A stretch of DNA of 64,000 bases from Melastoma dodecandrum. Its lineage: Eukaryota; Streptophyta; Magnoliopsida; Myrtales; Melastomataceae. A model generated the notes under the pieces. The model was not told the DNA's origin, did no database searches, and was given only the letters and a program-made list of their open reading frames with translations. The stretch spans positions 1,116,001 to 1,180,000 of the forward strand of contig JARUPY010000398.1 in the NCBI GenBank assembly GCA_029817715.1, given 5' to 3'. The position numbers and the translations under genes are program-made. Below, in pieces: positions 28,181-36,586 of this stretch. Numbering within the stretch: position 1 is the stretch's first letter; each line of letters opens with the position of its first letter.

Positions 28181-31081
28181 TCACGCCTTCTTCGCCTTCT
28201 TGGGAGCGGCTTTCTTCGCGGGCGCCTTCTTCGCGGGCGCCTTCTTGGCGGATGAGACCGTCTTGGCCGGTGCCTTGCGGGCCGCCGTCTTCGTCCCCTT
28301 CGCGGCGTTCTTCGGGCTCCCCGCCTTCTTCGCGGCGCCCGATTTGGGCGCGCCGCCCGCCTTGTCCTCGACGAGGCGGATGGCCTCTTCGAGCGTCAGG
28401 CTCTCGGGCGACATGTCCCGCTTCAGCGTCGCGTTGGTGCGGCCGTGGTTCACGTAAGGCCCGAATCGGCCCTGGCGCACGGTCACGGGGCCGCCGTCGG
28501 GATGCTGGCCGAGGAGGCGCCCCTGCACGGTGCCGCCGTCCTTTCCGCCGCCGCCGTTGGCCTTCGCGGCGAGAAGCGCGATCGCCTCCTCCAGCGTAAA
28601 CGTCGTCGGATCGGCGTCCTTCGGCAGCGTCGCGTTGATCTTGCCATGGGTCACATAAGGCCCGTAGCGCCCCGCCTTGAGCGCGATCGAGCCGCCGGCC
28701 GGATGGTCGCCGAGCACCTTCTGCGGCGCGGCGTCGCCGCCGCCGAAGCGGCGCCCCGTGAGCCCGCTCTCGTTGGCGATGACGAGGTCGATCGCGCGGT
28801 TGGCGCCGATCGTCAGCACGTCGTCGGCCTTGCCGAGATTCGCGTAGGTCTTGCCGTGCTGCACGTAAGGCCCGTAGCGCCCGAGGTTGGCGAGGATCGG
28901 CTCCTTTGTCTCCGGATGGCGTGCGACCTCGCGCGGCAGCGAGAGCAGCGCGAGAGCTTGCTCCAGGGTCACGTCGGCGGGCGCGAGGCCCTTGGGCAGC
29001 GAAGAGCGCTTCGGCTTCTCGCCCTCTTCCGCTTCGCCCAGCTGGATATAGGGGCCGAACCGCCCGTCGCGGATCGTCACCTCCGATCCGCTCTGCGGGT
29101 CGAGCCCGAGCACCTTCGGGCCGCCCGCTTCCGCCTCGACGCCGTCGGCTTGGCCGAGCTGGCGCGTATACTTGCACTCCGGATAGTTCGAGCAGCCGAT
29201 GAAGGCGCCGAACTTGCCGAGCTTCAGCGAGAGCTGCCCGGTGCCGCAGACCTGGCACTGGCGGGGATCGCCGCCATCTTCGCGCTTGGGGAAGATGTGC
29301 GGGCCGAGCACCTCGTTGAGGTTGTCGAGCACCTCGGTGACGCGCAGGTCCTTCGTGCCGCCGACCGCTTCCGAAAAGTCCGCCCAGAAGTCGCGGAGCA
29401 CCTGCCGCCAGTCGATCTCGTGGTTCGAGATGCGGTCGAGCTTCTCCTCGAGGTCGGCGGTGAAATCGTAGCCGACGTAGCGCGCGAAGAAGCTTTCCAG
29501 GAAGGCGGTGACGAGACGCCCCTTGTCCTCCGGCACGAGCCGCTTCTTGTCGACGCGCACGTATTCGCGCGTCTTCAGGATCTCGACGGTCGCCGAATAG
29601 GTGGAGGGGCGCCCGATGCCGAGCTCCTCCATCTTCTTGATGATCGTCGCCTCGGTGTAACGCGGCGGCGGCTCGGTCGTGTGCTGGGACGCCTCGACCT
29701 TGTCCTTCGTCAGGCGGTCGCCTTCCGCCATCGCGGGCAGACGCGAGCCGTCTTCGTCCTCCGACGCCCCTGGGGTCGGATCGTCGCGGCCCTCCTGGTA
29801 GAGCTTGAGGAAGCCGTCGAACTTGATGACCTGCCCGTTGGCGCGCAGGTCGAGCGTGCGGCCCTCCGCCTGCGCGCGGATATCGACCGTCGTGCGCTCG
29901 AGATCGGCCGATTCCATCTGGCTCGCGACCGTGCGCGTCCAGACGAGATCGTAGAGGCGCGCCATGTCGGGGTCCATCGCGCGCGCGACCTGCTTGGGCA
30001 GGCGCGTTATCTCCGTCGGGCGGATCGCCTCATGGGCTTCCTGCGCGTTTTTCGCCTTGGCCGAATAGTGGCGCGGCGCCTTCGGCACGTAGCGCTCGCC
30101 GAATTGCTGGTGGATCACGCGGCGCGCGCCGTGCACGGCCTCGGGCGCCATGTCGACGCCGTCCGTCCGCATGTAGGTGATGAGCCCGATCGTCTCGCCG
30201 CCGATCTCGACGCCCTCGTAGAGGCGCTGGGCGAGCTGCATCGTCCGGCTCGGCGAGAAGCCGAGCTTTCGCGAGGCCTCCTGCTGCATCGTCGACGTCG
30301 TGAAGGGCGGGAAGGGGTTGCGCCGTGCCGGCTTCGCCTCGACCTTCGTCACCGCATAGGTGCCGCCCTCGAGCGCCGTGCGCAGCGCGCTCGCCTGCGC
30401 CTCGCTCTTGATGTCGAGCCGCCCCAGCTTCTCGCCGTCCGCGCCGACGAGCCGCGCGAAGAAGCTTGCGCCGTCCTTCGTCTTCAAATGCGCGAGGAGC
30501 GACCAGTACTCCTGGCGCACGAACTTTTCGATCTCGAGCTCGCGGTCGCAGATGATGCGCAGCGTCACCGACTGGACGCGCCCCGCCGAGCGCGCGCCCG
30601 GCAGCTTGCGCCACAGCACCGGGGAGAGCGTGAAGCCGACGAGATAGTCGAGCGCGCGGCGCGCCAGATAGGCGTCGACCAGCGCCGCGTCGATCTCGCG
30701 GGGCTTGCCCATCGCCTCGTTCACGGCGCTCTTCGTGATGGCGTTGAAGGTGATGCGGTCGACCTTGACGTCCTTCAGCACCTTCTTTTGCTTCAGGACC
30801 TCGAGGACGTGCCAGGAGATCGCCTCGCCCTCGCGGTCGGGGTCGGTCGCGAGGATGACGCGATCGGCGCCCTTCACGGCCTTGGCGATGGCGCTCATGC
30901 GCTGAGCGGACTTGGAATCGGTGTCCCAGATCATCGCGAAATCGGCGTCGGGATCGACGGAACCGTCCTTCGAAGGCAGGTCGCGGATGTGGCCGTAAGA
31001 GGCGTAAACCTCGAAGCCTTTGCCGAGATATTTGTTGATCGTCTTGGCCTTCGAGGGCGACTCGACGATGACGACATCCAT
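28181..31081 (-). CDS. topA: DNA topoisomerase I
   Basis: 966 residues. TOPRIM motifs E8 (VIVESPSKAKTI) and D80-x-D82-x-E (ATDPDREGE), the nicking tyrosine Y303 (GLITYMRTDG), one zinc-ribbon (CQVCGTGQL with CSNYPEC) and four degenerate C-terminal repeats of the GRYGPYVTHGK type. The tail is a Lys/Ala/Pro array (APAKKAPAKKAAPKKAKKA), typical of alphaproteobacterial TopA. It relaxes negative supercoils by single-strand passage. Confidence 0.96.
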   Translation of the reverse strand: MDVVIVESPSKAKTINKYLGKGFEVYASYGHIRDLPSKDGSVDPDADFAMIWDTDSKSAQRMSAIAKAVKGADRVILATDPDREGEAISWHVLEVLKQKKVLKDVKVDRITFNAITKSAVNEAMGKPREIDAALVDAYLARRALDYLVGFTLSPVLWRKLPGARSAGRVQSVTLRIICDRELEIEKFVRQEYWSLLAHLKTKDGASFFARLVGADGEKLGRLDIKSEAQASALRTALEGGTYAVTKVEAKPARRNPFPPFTTSTMQQEASRKLGFSPSRTMQLAQRLYEGVEIGGETIGLITYMRTDGVDMAPEAVHGARRVIHQQFGERYVPKAPRHYSAKAKNAQEAHEAIRPTEITRLPKQVARAMDPDMARLYDLVWTRTVASQMESADLERTTVDIRAQAEGRTLDLRANGQVIKFDGFLKLYQEGRDDPTPGASEDEDGSRLPAMAEGDRLTKDKVEASQHTTEPPPRYTEATIIKKMEELGIGRPSTYSATVEILKTREYVRVDKKRLVPEDKGRLVTAFLESFFARYVGYDFTADLEEKLDRISNHEIDWRQVLRDFWADFSEAVGGTKDLRVTEVLDNLNEVLGPHIFPKREDGGDPRQCQVCGTGQLSLKLGKFGAFIGCSNYPECKYTRQLGQADGVEAEAGGPKVLGLDPQSGSEVTIRDGRFGPYIQLGEAEEGEKPKRSSLPKGLAPADVTLEQALALLSLPREVARHPETKEPILANLGRYGPYVQHGKTYANLGKADDVLTIGANRAIDLVIANESGLTGRRFGGGDAAPQKVLGDHPAGGSIALKAGRYGPYVTHGKINATLPKDADPTTFTLEEAIALLAAKANGGGGKDGGTVQGRLLGQHPDGGPVTVRQGRFGPYVNHGRTNATLKRDMSPESLTLEEAIRLVEDKAGGAPKSGAAKKAGSPKNAAKGTKTAARKAPAKTVSSAKKAPAKKAPAKKAAPKKAKKA

Positions 31082-31433
31082 TCGGGTTCAAATCCTTCCT
31101 GCGCCGCGCCGGCGAGGGCGCGGCGGCGTCCGGCCATGGGCTGGGGACACGCGATTTCCGGCACCCTGAGGGCAAAGCCGGCCCGGATGCAAGCGGGCGG
31201 CCGGCGGGAGCCATATGGGGAGGGCGGGCGAGGGTGCCCAGCGGGAAGGGGCGGCGGGAGTGATGAGCGCGTGGTAGGGCGGCCGGGGACTCACACGATG
31301 TCTCAGTCGACGCGCCGGTAGCGATGCCGATGAGGCTTGACAAGCGGCAAACATACGGTTTTACAAGCGTACGCGCTTTGTTCCTTTTCTCAGTTGGGAG
31401 CCGTCGGCTTCGCTCTCATTCCAGGACGGCGGC
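31082..31433. other. topA-toxin intergenic region
   Basis: 352 bases between the divergent topA and toxin-like genes. A candidate rightward promoter is TTGACA at 31337-31342 with TTTACA 17 bases later, overlapped by the direct repeat ACAAGCG. In many related genomes plsY and dprA lie between pyrC and topA; neither is present here. No RNA gene seen. Confidence 0.4.
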
Positions 31434-32090
31434 TTGACGGCCGCCGCCGGCACATCCTCCGTCCGACTCTCGAAGACATGCCGCATCGCGACCGACGACG
31501 ACAAGGGCCGCTGCCTCGCCCTCTTGTCCGTCCTCTGCCGCGAACCGGTCGCGCCGGAGGTTCTCGCGCCGATCGAGGCCGCCGCGGCTTACTGGGCCGC
31601 CGGCGACAAGGCGCTCGCCAACCTGCGCCTCGTCTTCTCGGACCTGCCGAAGCTCCGAGAGCCCGCCGACATCCACCGCCTCGAGGCCGCCGCCTGGTGT
31701 CTCGACCAAGGGCTTACGCCTGGCGAACTGATGCGGGCGCTGGGGCTCGATCCGTCGGTCCTCGATATCCGCAAATATGATCCAAACCAGCAACGCGTGC
31801 CGGCGGGAAGTGGGCGCGAGAGCGGGAGGTGGACGGTAGACGGCGCAGTCGGTCCCGGATGGGATGGCCCCGGGTCGGAAACCTCTTCGCCACATGTCGT
31901 GCTTGCGGCAACGACTGCAAACTTCAATTACGCGTGCAAAAAACTAGGGATTGATCGGAACAAAGCATCTGAAGCTCTACATGCAGCCAAAGACGCTTTG
32001 GACTTGGGAGGGGCTGACAATTGTACATTCGATTTGGAGACGGGTGATATTTTTTTTAATGGCGAACATATAGGCAATCTGGGAGACTAA
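31434..32090 (+). CDS. polymorphic-toxin-like protein
   Basis: 218 residues from TTG (no ATG available). The N-terminal module (about 20-115, with AYWAAGDKALANLRLVF) and the linker RVPAGSGRESGRWT (121-134) recur in Hyphomicrobiales proteins with variable C-termini, and similar linkers precede toxin domains. The C-terminal domain (about 160-218) ends in a short acidic/Gly motif like those ending several polymorphic toxin domains; its activity is unknown. Two DUF4279 immunity-like genes follow. GC is lower toward the C-terminal domain, suggesting acquired sequence. No secretion signal is visible. Confidence 0.55.
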   Translation: MTAAAGTSSVRLSKTCRIATDDDKGRCLALLSVLCREPVAPEVLAPIEAAAAYWAAGDKALANLRLVFSDLPKLREPADIHRLEAAAWCLDQGLTPGELMRALGLDPSVLDIRKYDPNQQRVPAGSGRESGRWTVDGAVGPGWDGPGSETSSPHVVLAATTANFNYACKKLGIDRNKASEALHAAKDALDLGGADNCTFDLETGDIFFNGEHIGNLGD

Positions 32091-32091
32091 T

Positions 32092-32553
32092 ATGGAACAA
32101 AGGATAGTTGCTCCTTTCGACATGAGCCTGCGTTTCTGGAGCGACACCATACCTCTTGAAGACATCGGGGGTCGCCTGAGCGTGTCGGTCGAGCACATTC
32201 ATGTGAAAGGGAGCCCGATGACCAATAAGGGTCCTGCGGCCGGCCGACGCGCGAGACGTCACTATGCATCTGTCGCGCATGAGAAGGGCATAACGTTCTG
32301 CGAGGCAACCGATTGGCTGCTTCGGACGATTGCGACGGTTCAGGCCGACGACCGGCTTGTTCGCCTTATGGCGGCTCGCGACGTCGAGGCTGTCTTCTGG
32401 ATCGCGATGTTCGGCCGGGACCCCGTGCCGACGCCGACGCTCGACCCTGACCTCGTGTCCTCGATCGCGCATATTCATGCGCGGGCGCTTATCGAGAACT
32501 ACACGGTTAGAACGCCAGATTGCCCGACGAAGACTTGGTTCGCCATAAAGTGA
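32092..32553 (+). CDS. DUF4279 immunity-like protein, copy 1
   Basis: 153 residues with the DUF4279 outline: DMSLRFWSDTIPLEDIGGRL near the start, a central ATDWLLRTIATV helix, and the closing [23 protein letters not shown]4279 proteins often lie behind toxin genes. The ATG is one base after the toxin stop. The last about 150 bp are nearly identical to copy 2, exactly 600 bp downstream, while the first half is clearly diverged. Confidence 0.65.
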   Translation: MEQRIVAPFDMSLRFWSDTIPLEDIGGRLSVSVEHIHVKGSPMTNKGPAAGRRARRHYASVAHEKGITFCEATDWLLRTIATVQADDRLVRLMAARDVEAVFWIAMFGRDPVPTPTLDPDLVSSIAHIHARALIENYTVRTPDCPTKTWFAIK

Positions 32554-32592
32554 AGTTAAGGCCATGTTGAAGATCGAGCTAGACGCCAAGAA

Positions 32593-32689
32593 ATGGAAAT
32601 CGATAGCATCTGCAATCTCTCATGCCTTTTTGACGTGCAGACGGGAGACATTCTTCCAAGGCCAACATATTGGAAATCTTGGAGACTGA
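32593..32689 (+). pseudogene. orphan toxin C-terminal tail, broken
   Basis: Between the two immunity-like genes lies a short stretch similar to the last about 25 codons of the upstream toxin-like gene. The first part matches in one frame and the last about 12 codons, including the terminal motif, in the neighbouring frame, so it is interrupted as well as lacking an N-terminal module. Its stop overlaps the start of immunity copy 2 (TGATG). This is the usual look of a displaced toxin cassette. Confidence 0.55.
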
Positions 32690-33159
32690 TGGTGCAGAAG
32701 AAGACCATTTTACCCTTCGACATGAGCCTTCGGCTCTGGAGCGACAATGTCGCAGTCGAGAACATCGCGGCTCGGTCGGGGCTTTCAGTTGATATCCTTC
32801 ACGCAAAGGGAAAGCCGATCGTCGGGAAGCCGCCGATCGCGGGGCGGCTTGCGACGAAACACTATGCCTCGCTCGGGCACGAGAAGGCCACGACCTTCGC
32901 CGACGTGACCGATTGGTTGCGGCGGACCGTGGCAACCGTCCACGATGATGTCGAGCTTGTCCAACTTCTGGCACGCAAGGATGTTGACGCGTTGGTCTGG
33001 ATCGCGATGTTCGGCCGGGACCCGGTGCCGACGCCGACGCTCGACCCTGACCTCGTGTCCTCGATCGCGCATATTCATGCGCGGGCGCCCACCGAGAACT
33101 ACACGGTTCGAACGCCAGATTGCCCGACGAAGGCTTGGTTCGCTCACGACCATCGTTGA
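32689..33159 (+). CDS. DUF4279 immunity-like protein, copy 2
   Basis: 156 residues from ATG 32689, chosen because it directly follows the orphan toxin tail and aligns with copy 1. N-terminal half: [20 protein letters not shown] and [14 protein letters not shown]-terminal half almost identical to copy 1 ([20 protein letters not shown]). The contrast between halves suggests gene conversion or recombination of the shared end. It precedes pyrB by 67 bp. Confidence 0.65.
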   Translation: MVQKKTILPFDMSLRLWSDNVAVENIAARSGLSVDILHAKGKPIVGKPPIAGRLATKHYASLGHEKATTFADVTDWLRRTVATVHDDVELVQLLARKDVDALVWIAMFGRDPVPTPTLDPDLVSSIAHIHARAPTENYTVRTPDCPTKAWFAHDHR

Positions 33160-33226
33160 GACGCCGCCCGCGGCACCCACCCCACCTTTGACACCGCCGC
33201 CCCGCTGCCGGATAGACGTGTCCTTC

Positions 33227-34174
33227 ATGACATCCGAGTCCCCGCCGCTGTTCCACGGCCGCCACCTGCTCGGCATCGAGGGGCTGACCGTGCCCGAGGT
33301 GCGCTCCCTCCTCGACCTCGCGGAGGAGGCGGTCGCCGTCTCGCGTCAGGTCGAGAAGAAGAAGGCGACGCTTCGCGGGCGCACGCAGATCAACCTCTTC
33401 TTCGAGGCCTCGACGCGCACCCAATCCTCGTTCGAATTGGCGGGCAAGCGGCTGGGCGCCGACGTCATGAACATGTCGGTCGCGACCTCGAGCGTGAAGA
33501 AGGGCGAGACGCTGATCGACACCGCGATGACGCTCAATGCCATGCGGCCCGACATCATCGTCGTGCGCCACCATCAGGCGGGGGCCGTCCATCTGCTTTC
33601 GCGCAAGGTCGACTGCTCGGTCATCAACGCAGGCGACGGCGCCCACCAGCATCCCACCCAGGCGCTGCTCGACGCGCTGACCATCCGCCGCAACAAAGGG
33701 CGGATCGAGGGGCTCGTCATCGCGATCTGCGGCGACATCCTGCATTCGCGGGTCGCCCGCTCCAACATCCTCCTTCTCTCCCTGATGGGGGCGCGCGTAC
33801 GCGTCGTCGCGCCCTCGACGCTCCTGCCGGCCGGCATCGAGAAGATGGGCGTCGAGGTCCACCGCGACATGAAGCGCGGTCTGCGCGATGCCGACATCGT
33901 CATGTGCCTGCGCCTGCAGCGCGAGCGCATGCACGGCGGCTTCGTGCCGTCGATGCGCGAATATTTTCAGTTCTTCGGCCTCGACGAGGCGAAGCTCGCC
34001 TACGCCAAGCCCGACGCCATCGTCATGCACCCCGGCCCGATGAACCGCGGCGTCGAGATCGACTCCTCCGTCGCCGACGGCGCGCAGAGCCTCATCCGCG
34101 AGCAGGTCGAGATGGGCGTCGCGGTGCGCATGGCCGTGCTGCAGGCGCTGGCGCAGCACCTGCCGAACGCGTGA
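33227..34174 (+). CDS. pyrB: aspartate carbamoyltransferase catalytic subunit
   Basis: 315 residues from ATG 33227. The carbamoyl phosphate motif is [20 protein letters not shown], followed by the [11 protein letters not shown] lysine loop, [13 protein letters not shown], and the [11 protein letters not shown] loop near the C-terminus. It makes carbamoyl aspartate, the second step of UMP synthesis. No pyrI regulatory gene is present; partnering with the degenerate PyrC downstream is typical. Confidence 0.96.
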   Translation: MTSESPPLFHGRHLLGIEGLTVPEVRSLLDLAEEAVAVSRQVEKKKATLRGRTQINLFFEASTRTQSSFELAGKRLGADVMNMSVATSSVKKGETLIDTAMTLNAMRPDIIVVRHHQAGAVHLLSRKVDCSVINAGDGAHQHPTQALLDALTIRRNKGRIEGLVIAICGDILHSRVARSNILLLSLMGARVRVVAPSTLLPAGIEKMGVEVHRDMKRGLRDADIVMCLRLQRERMHGGFVPSMREYFQFFGLDEAKLAYAKPDAIVMHPGPMNRGVEIDSSVADGAQSLIREQVEMGVAVRMAVLQALAQHLPNA

Positions 34175-34210
34175 GGATCCGCCGTCGTTGCGCTCGCAAT
34201 GACGGAAGAC

Positions 34211-34558
34211 TCACCCCAGCGCGCGGAGCTGCTCCAAGGCGTCTTCCGTATATTCGATGTCGCCCTCCCAGTAGCGCTCCAGAACATCGCGGTTCAGCGA
34301 CACCCAGCGCTCCAGCGTCGTCTCGTCTCTCGCATCGAGCCTAGCGCCCGCCTTGTACGCGAACGGCCGCACGGCATAGGAGCCCATCTCGTCGATCTTC
34401 ACGCGAGGCGCGGGAGAGACCTTGATGCGGGCGGCGTGCCGCGCATCGTCTCGCTGGGAGATGAAGACGATGAAAGGCAGCCCGGTCCGGTCGGGACGAA
34501 GATTGGCCATGCCGTAGGTCGCTTGCCCCGCAGCCAGCGGATCGAGCCCGGACGTCAT
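34211..34558 (-). CDS. conserved hypothetical protein between pyrB and pyrC
   Basis: 115 residues if started at ATG 34556-34558; an ATG at 34508-34510 (MANLRPDRTGLPFIVFISQR) would give 99. Conserved-looking stretches are GLPFIVFISQRDDARHAARI and TTLERWVSLNRDVLERYWEG. I have a sense of similar proteins in Methylobacterium-type genomes but no function. It lies antisense between pyrB and pyrC, interrupting the usual pyrBC operon. Confidence 0.55.
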   Translation of the reverse strand: MTSGLDPLAAGQATYGMANLRPDRTGLPFIVFISQRDDARHAARIKVSPAPRVKIDEMGSYAVRPFAYKAGARLDARDETTLERWVSLNRDVLERYWEGDIEYTEDALEQLRALG

Positions 34559-34674
34559 GCCGAACGTTCCTCTGCTCTGTGCATCCGCGAACAACGTCCC
34601 ATGTTGCCGACCGTCTCGCAAGGACGGAGGCGGCCGATCTTCCCGCATCGCCCGCGATATGTGAGAGAGGCGCC

Positions 34675-35982
34675 ATGACCCTCTCCGCCCCGCCGCACGG
34701 CAGCCTCGCCCTCCTCAACGCCCGCCTGGTCGATCCCGCCGCGGGAACGGAGACGCGCGGCGGCGTTCTGGTCGAGCAGGGCTACATCCGGCAGGTCGGC
34801 CCGAACGTCACGGCCTCGAGCCTGCCGGGGCAGGTCCGCACGATCGACTGCCGGGGGGACGTGGTGGCGCCCGGCCTCGTCGACATGCGCGCCTTCGTCG
34901 GCGAGCCGGGCGCCGAATATCGCGAGACGATCGCGACAGCGACAGCGGCAGCGGCGGCGGGCGGCGTCACCTCGATCCTCGCGATGCCGGACACCAACCC
35001 GCCCGTTGACGATCCCGCTGTCGTCGACTTCCTGCTGCGCCGGGCGCGGGACAACGGGCGCGTGCGCGTCCTGCCCTGCGCCGCGCTCACCAAGGGCCTG
35101 CGCGGCGAGGATCTCGCGGAGATCGGCCTCCTCCTCCAGGCCGGCGCGATCGCCTTCAGCGAGGGGGCGCGCTCGCTGCGCAACGCGCGCATCCTGCGCC
35201 GCGCGATGGTCTACGCGCGCGACTTCGATGCGCTGATCATCCATTACGCGGAGGACGGCGATCTGGTCGGCGAGGGCGTGATGAACGAAGGCGCGCTGGC
35301 GTCGCGCCTCGGCCTCCTCGGCGTCCCGCGCGAGGCCGAGACCATCGTGCTCGAGCGCGACATGCGCCTCGTCGCGCTGACGGGGGCGCGCTACCACGCC
35401 GCGCTCGTCTCGACGAAGGCGTCGCTCGACGTCATCGCCAAGGCGAAGGCGGACGGCCTGCCGGTCACCTGCGCGACCTCGATCAACCACCTGACGCTGA
35501 ACGAGAACGACATCGGCGATTATCGCACCTTCCTCAAGCTGGCGCCGCCGCTGCGATGCGAGGAGGACCGGCAGGCGCTCGTCGAGGGGATCGCCTCCGG
35601 CCTCGTCGACGCGATCGTGTCGGACCACAATCCGCAGGACGTCGAGGCGAAGCGGCTACCCTTCGCGGAGGCCGAGCCGGGCGCCATCGGCCTCGAGACG
35701 ATGCTCTCCGCCGCCCTGCGCCTCGCCGCCGACGGCGCGGTGCCGCTGCCGGTTCTCCTGCGGGCGCTGTCGAGCCGCCCGGCGGAGATCCTGCGTGTGC
35801 CGCAGGGCCGGCTCGAAGCGGGCGCGCCCGCCGACCTTGTCCGGTTCGATCCCGACGAGCCCTACGTCGTCGATCCCGCCGCGCTCCACTCGCGCTGCAA
35901 GAACACTCCCTTCGACGGCGCTCGCATGCAGGGCCGCGTGAAGCTGACGCTGGTCGCGGGAGAGGTGGTGTTCGACGGTTAG
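34675..35982 (+). CDS. dihydroorotase-like protein, catalytic HxH absent
   Basis: 435 residues of the amidohydrolase family. Active dihydroorotases carry DxHxHxxEPG; here the site reads VDMRAFVGEPGAEYRET, so both metal-binding histidines are missing. The K of ALTKGLRGE, H in IIHYAED, H in SINHLTLNEND and D in VSDHNPQD remain. This matches the non-catalytic PyrC-like subunits that assemble with PyrB in many proteobacteria. A true dihydroorotase must then be encoded elsewhere. ATG 34675 lies just after the bacterial pattern GAGAGAGG. Confidence 0.85.
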   Translation: MTLSAPPHGSLALLNARLVDPAAGTETRGGVLVEQGYIRQVGPNVTASSLPGQVRTIDCRGDVVAPGLVDMRAFVGEPGAEYRETIATATAAAAAGGVTSILAMPDTNPPVDDPAVVDFLLRRARDNGRVRVLPCAALTKGLRGEDLAEIGLLLQAGAIAFSEGARSLRNARILRRAMVYARDFDALIIHYAEDGDLVGEGVMNEGALASRLGLLGVPREAETIVLERDMRLVALTGARYHAALVSTKASLDVIAKAKADGLPVTCATSINHLTLNENDIGDYRTFLKLAPPLRCEEDRQALVEGIASGLVDAIVSDHNPQDVEAKRLPFAEAEPGAIGLETMLSAALRLAADGAVPLPVLLRALSSRPAEILRVPQGRLEAGAPADLVRFDPDEPYVVDPAALHSRCKNTPFDGARMQGRVKLTLVAGEVVFDG

Positions 35983-35986
35983 GCCC

Positions 35987-36457
35987 TTACAGCCCCTTCA
36001 CGGCCGCCAGCACCTCGTCGACATGGCCGGGCACCTTCACCTTCGGCCAGACCTTGGCGATCGTGCCGGTCTTGTCGATGAGGAGGGTGGTGCGTTCGAC
36101 GCCCATGTATTTGCGCCCGTACATCGATTTCTCGGCCCATACGCCGTAGGCCTCGAGCATCTGTTTGGCCTCGTCGGAGGCGAGCGGGATCTCGAGCCCG
36201 TGCTTCGCGCGGAACTTGGCGTGGCTCTTCACCGGGTCGGGCGAGACGCCGAGGATGGCGGCGCCGGCGCTCGCGAAGTCCTTCGCCTTGCCGTTGAAGG
36301 CGATGGCCTCGGCGGTCCCACCGGACGTGTCGTCCTTGGGATAGAAGTAGAGCACCAGAGCTTGGCCGGCGTAGTCGCCGAGCGTGACCGTTCGACCCGA
36401 ATGGTCGGGGAGCGAAAAATCCGGCGCCTTGTCCCCCGCGCTCAGTTTGGAGCTCAT
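35987..36457 (-). CDS. Bcp-type peroxiredoxin lacking the catalytic cysteine
   Basis: 156 residues with the AhpC/TSA Bcp fold: APDFSLPDHSGRTVTLGDYA, LVLYFYPKDDTSGGTAEAIA, GVSPDPVKSHAKFRAKHGLE and VERTTLLIDKTGTI. The peroxidatic Cys expected in T-P/S-G-C-T is Gly47, and the whole protein contains no cysteine. The codon is GGG; the usual TGC would need two base changes, which argues against a simple error. It may be a non-enzymatic paralogue. Confidence 0.88.
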   Translation of the reverse strand: MSSKLSAGDKAPDFSLPDHSGRTVTLGDYAGQALVLYFYPKDDTSGGTAEAIAFNGKAKDFASAGAAILGVSPDPVKSHAKFRAKHGLEIPLASDEAKQMLEAYGVWAEKSMYGRKYMGVERTTLLIDKTGTIAKVWPKVKVPGHVDEVLAAVKGL

Positions 36458-36586
36458 ATCGCCTTCCTTTCGACCCAAAAAATTGGACACTTCCGGAGCG
36501 ACGATGCACGACGCATTCGGTGGACCGAGCATGCCGTATAGGCGGACGCCGAGAGCTTTTCCAGGGACCTCAGGGGCGCCAGCCGT

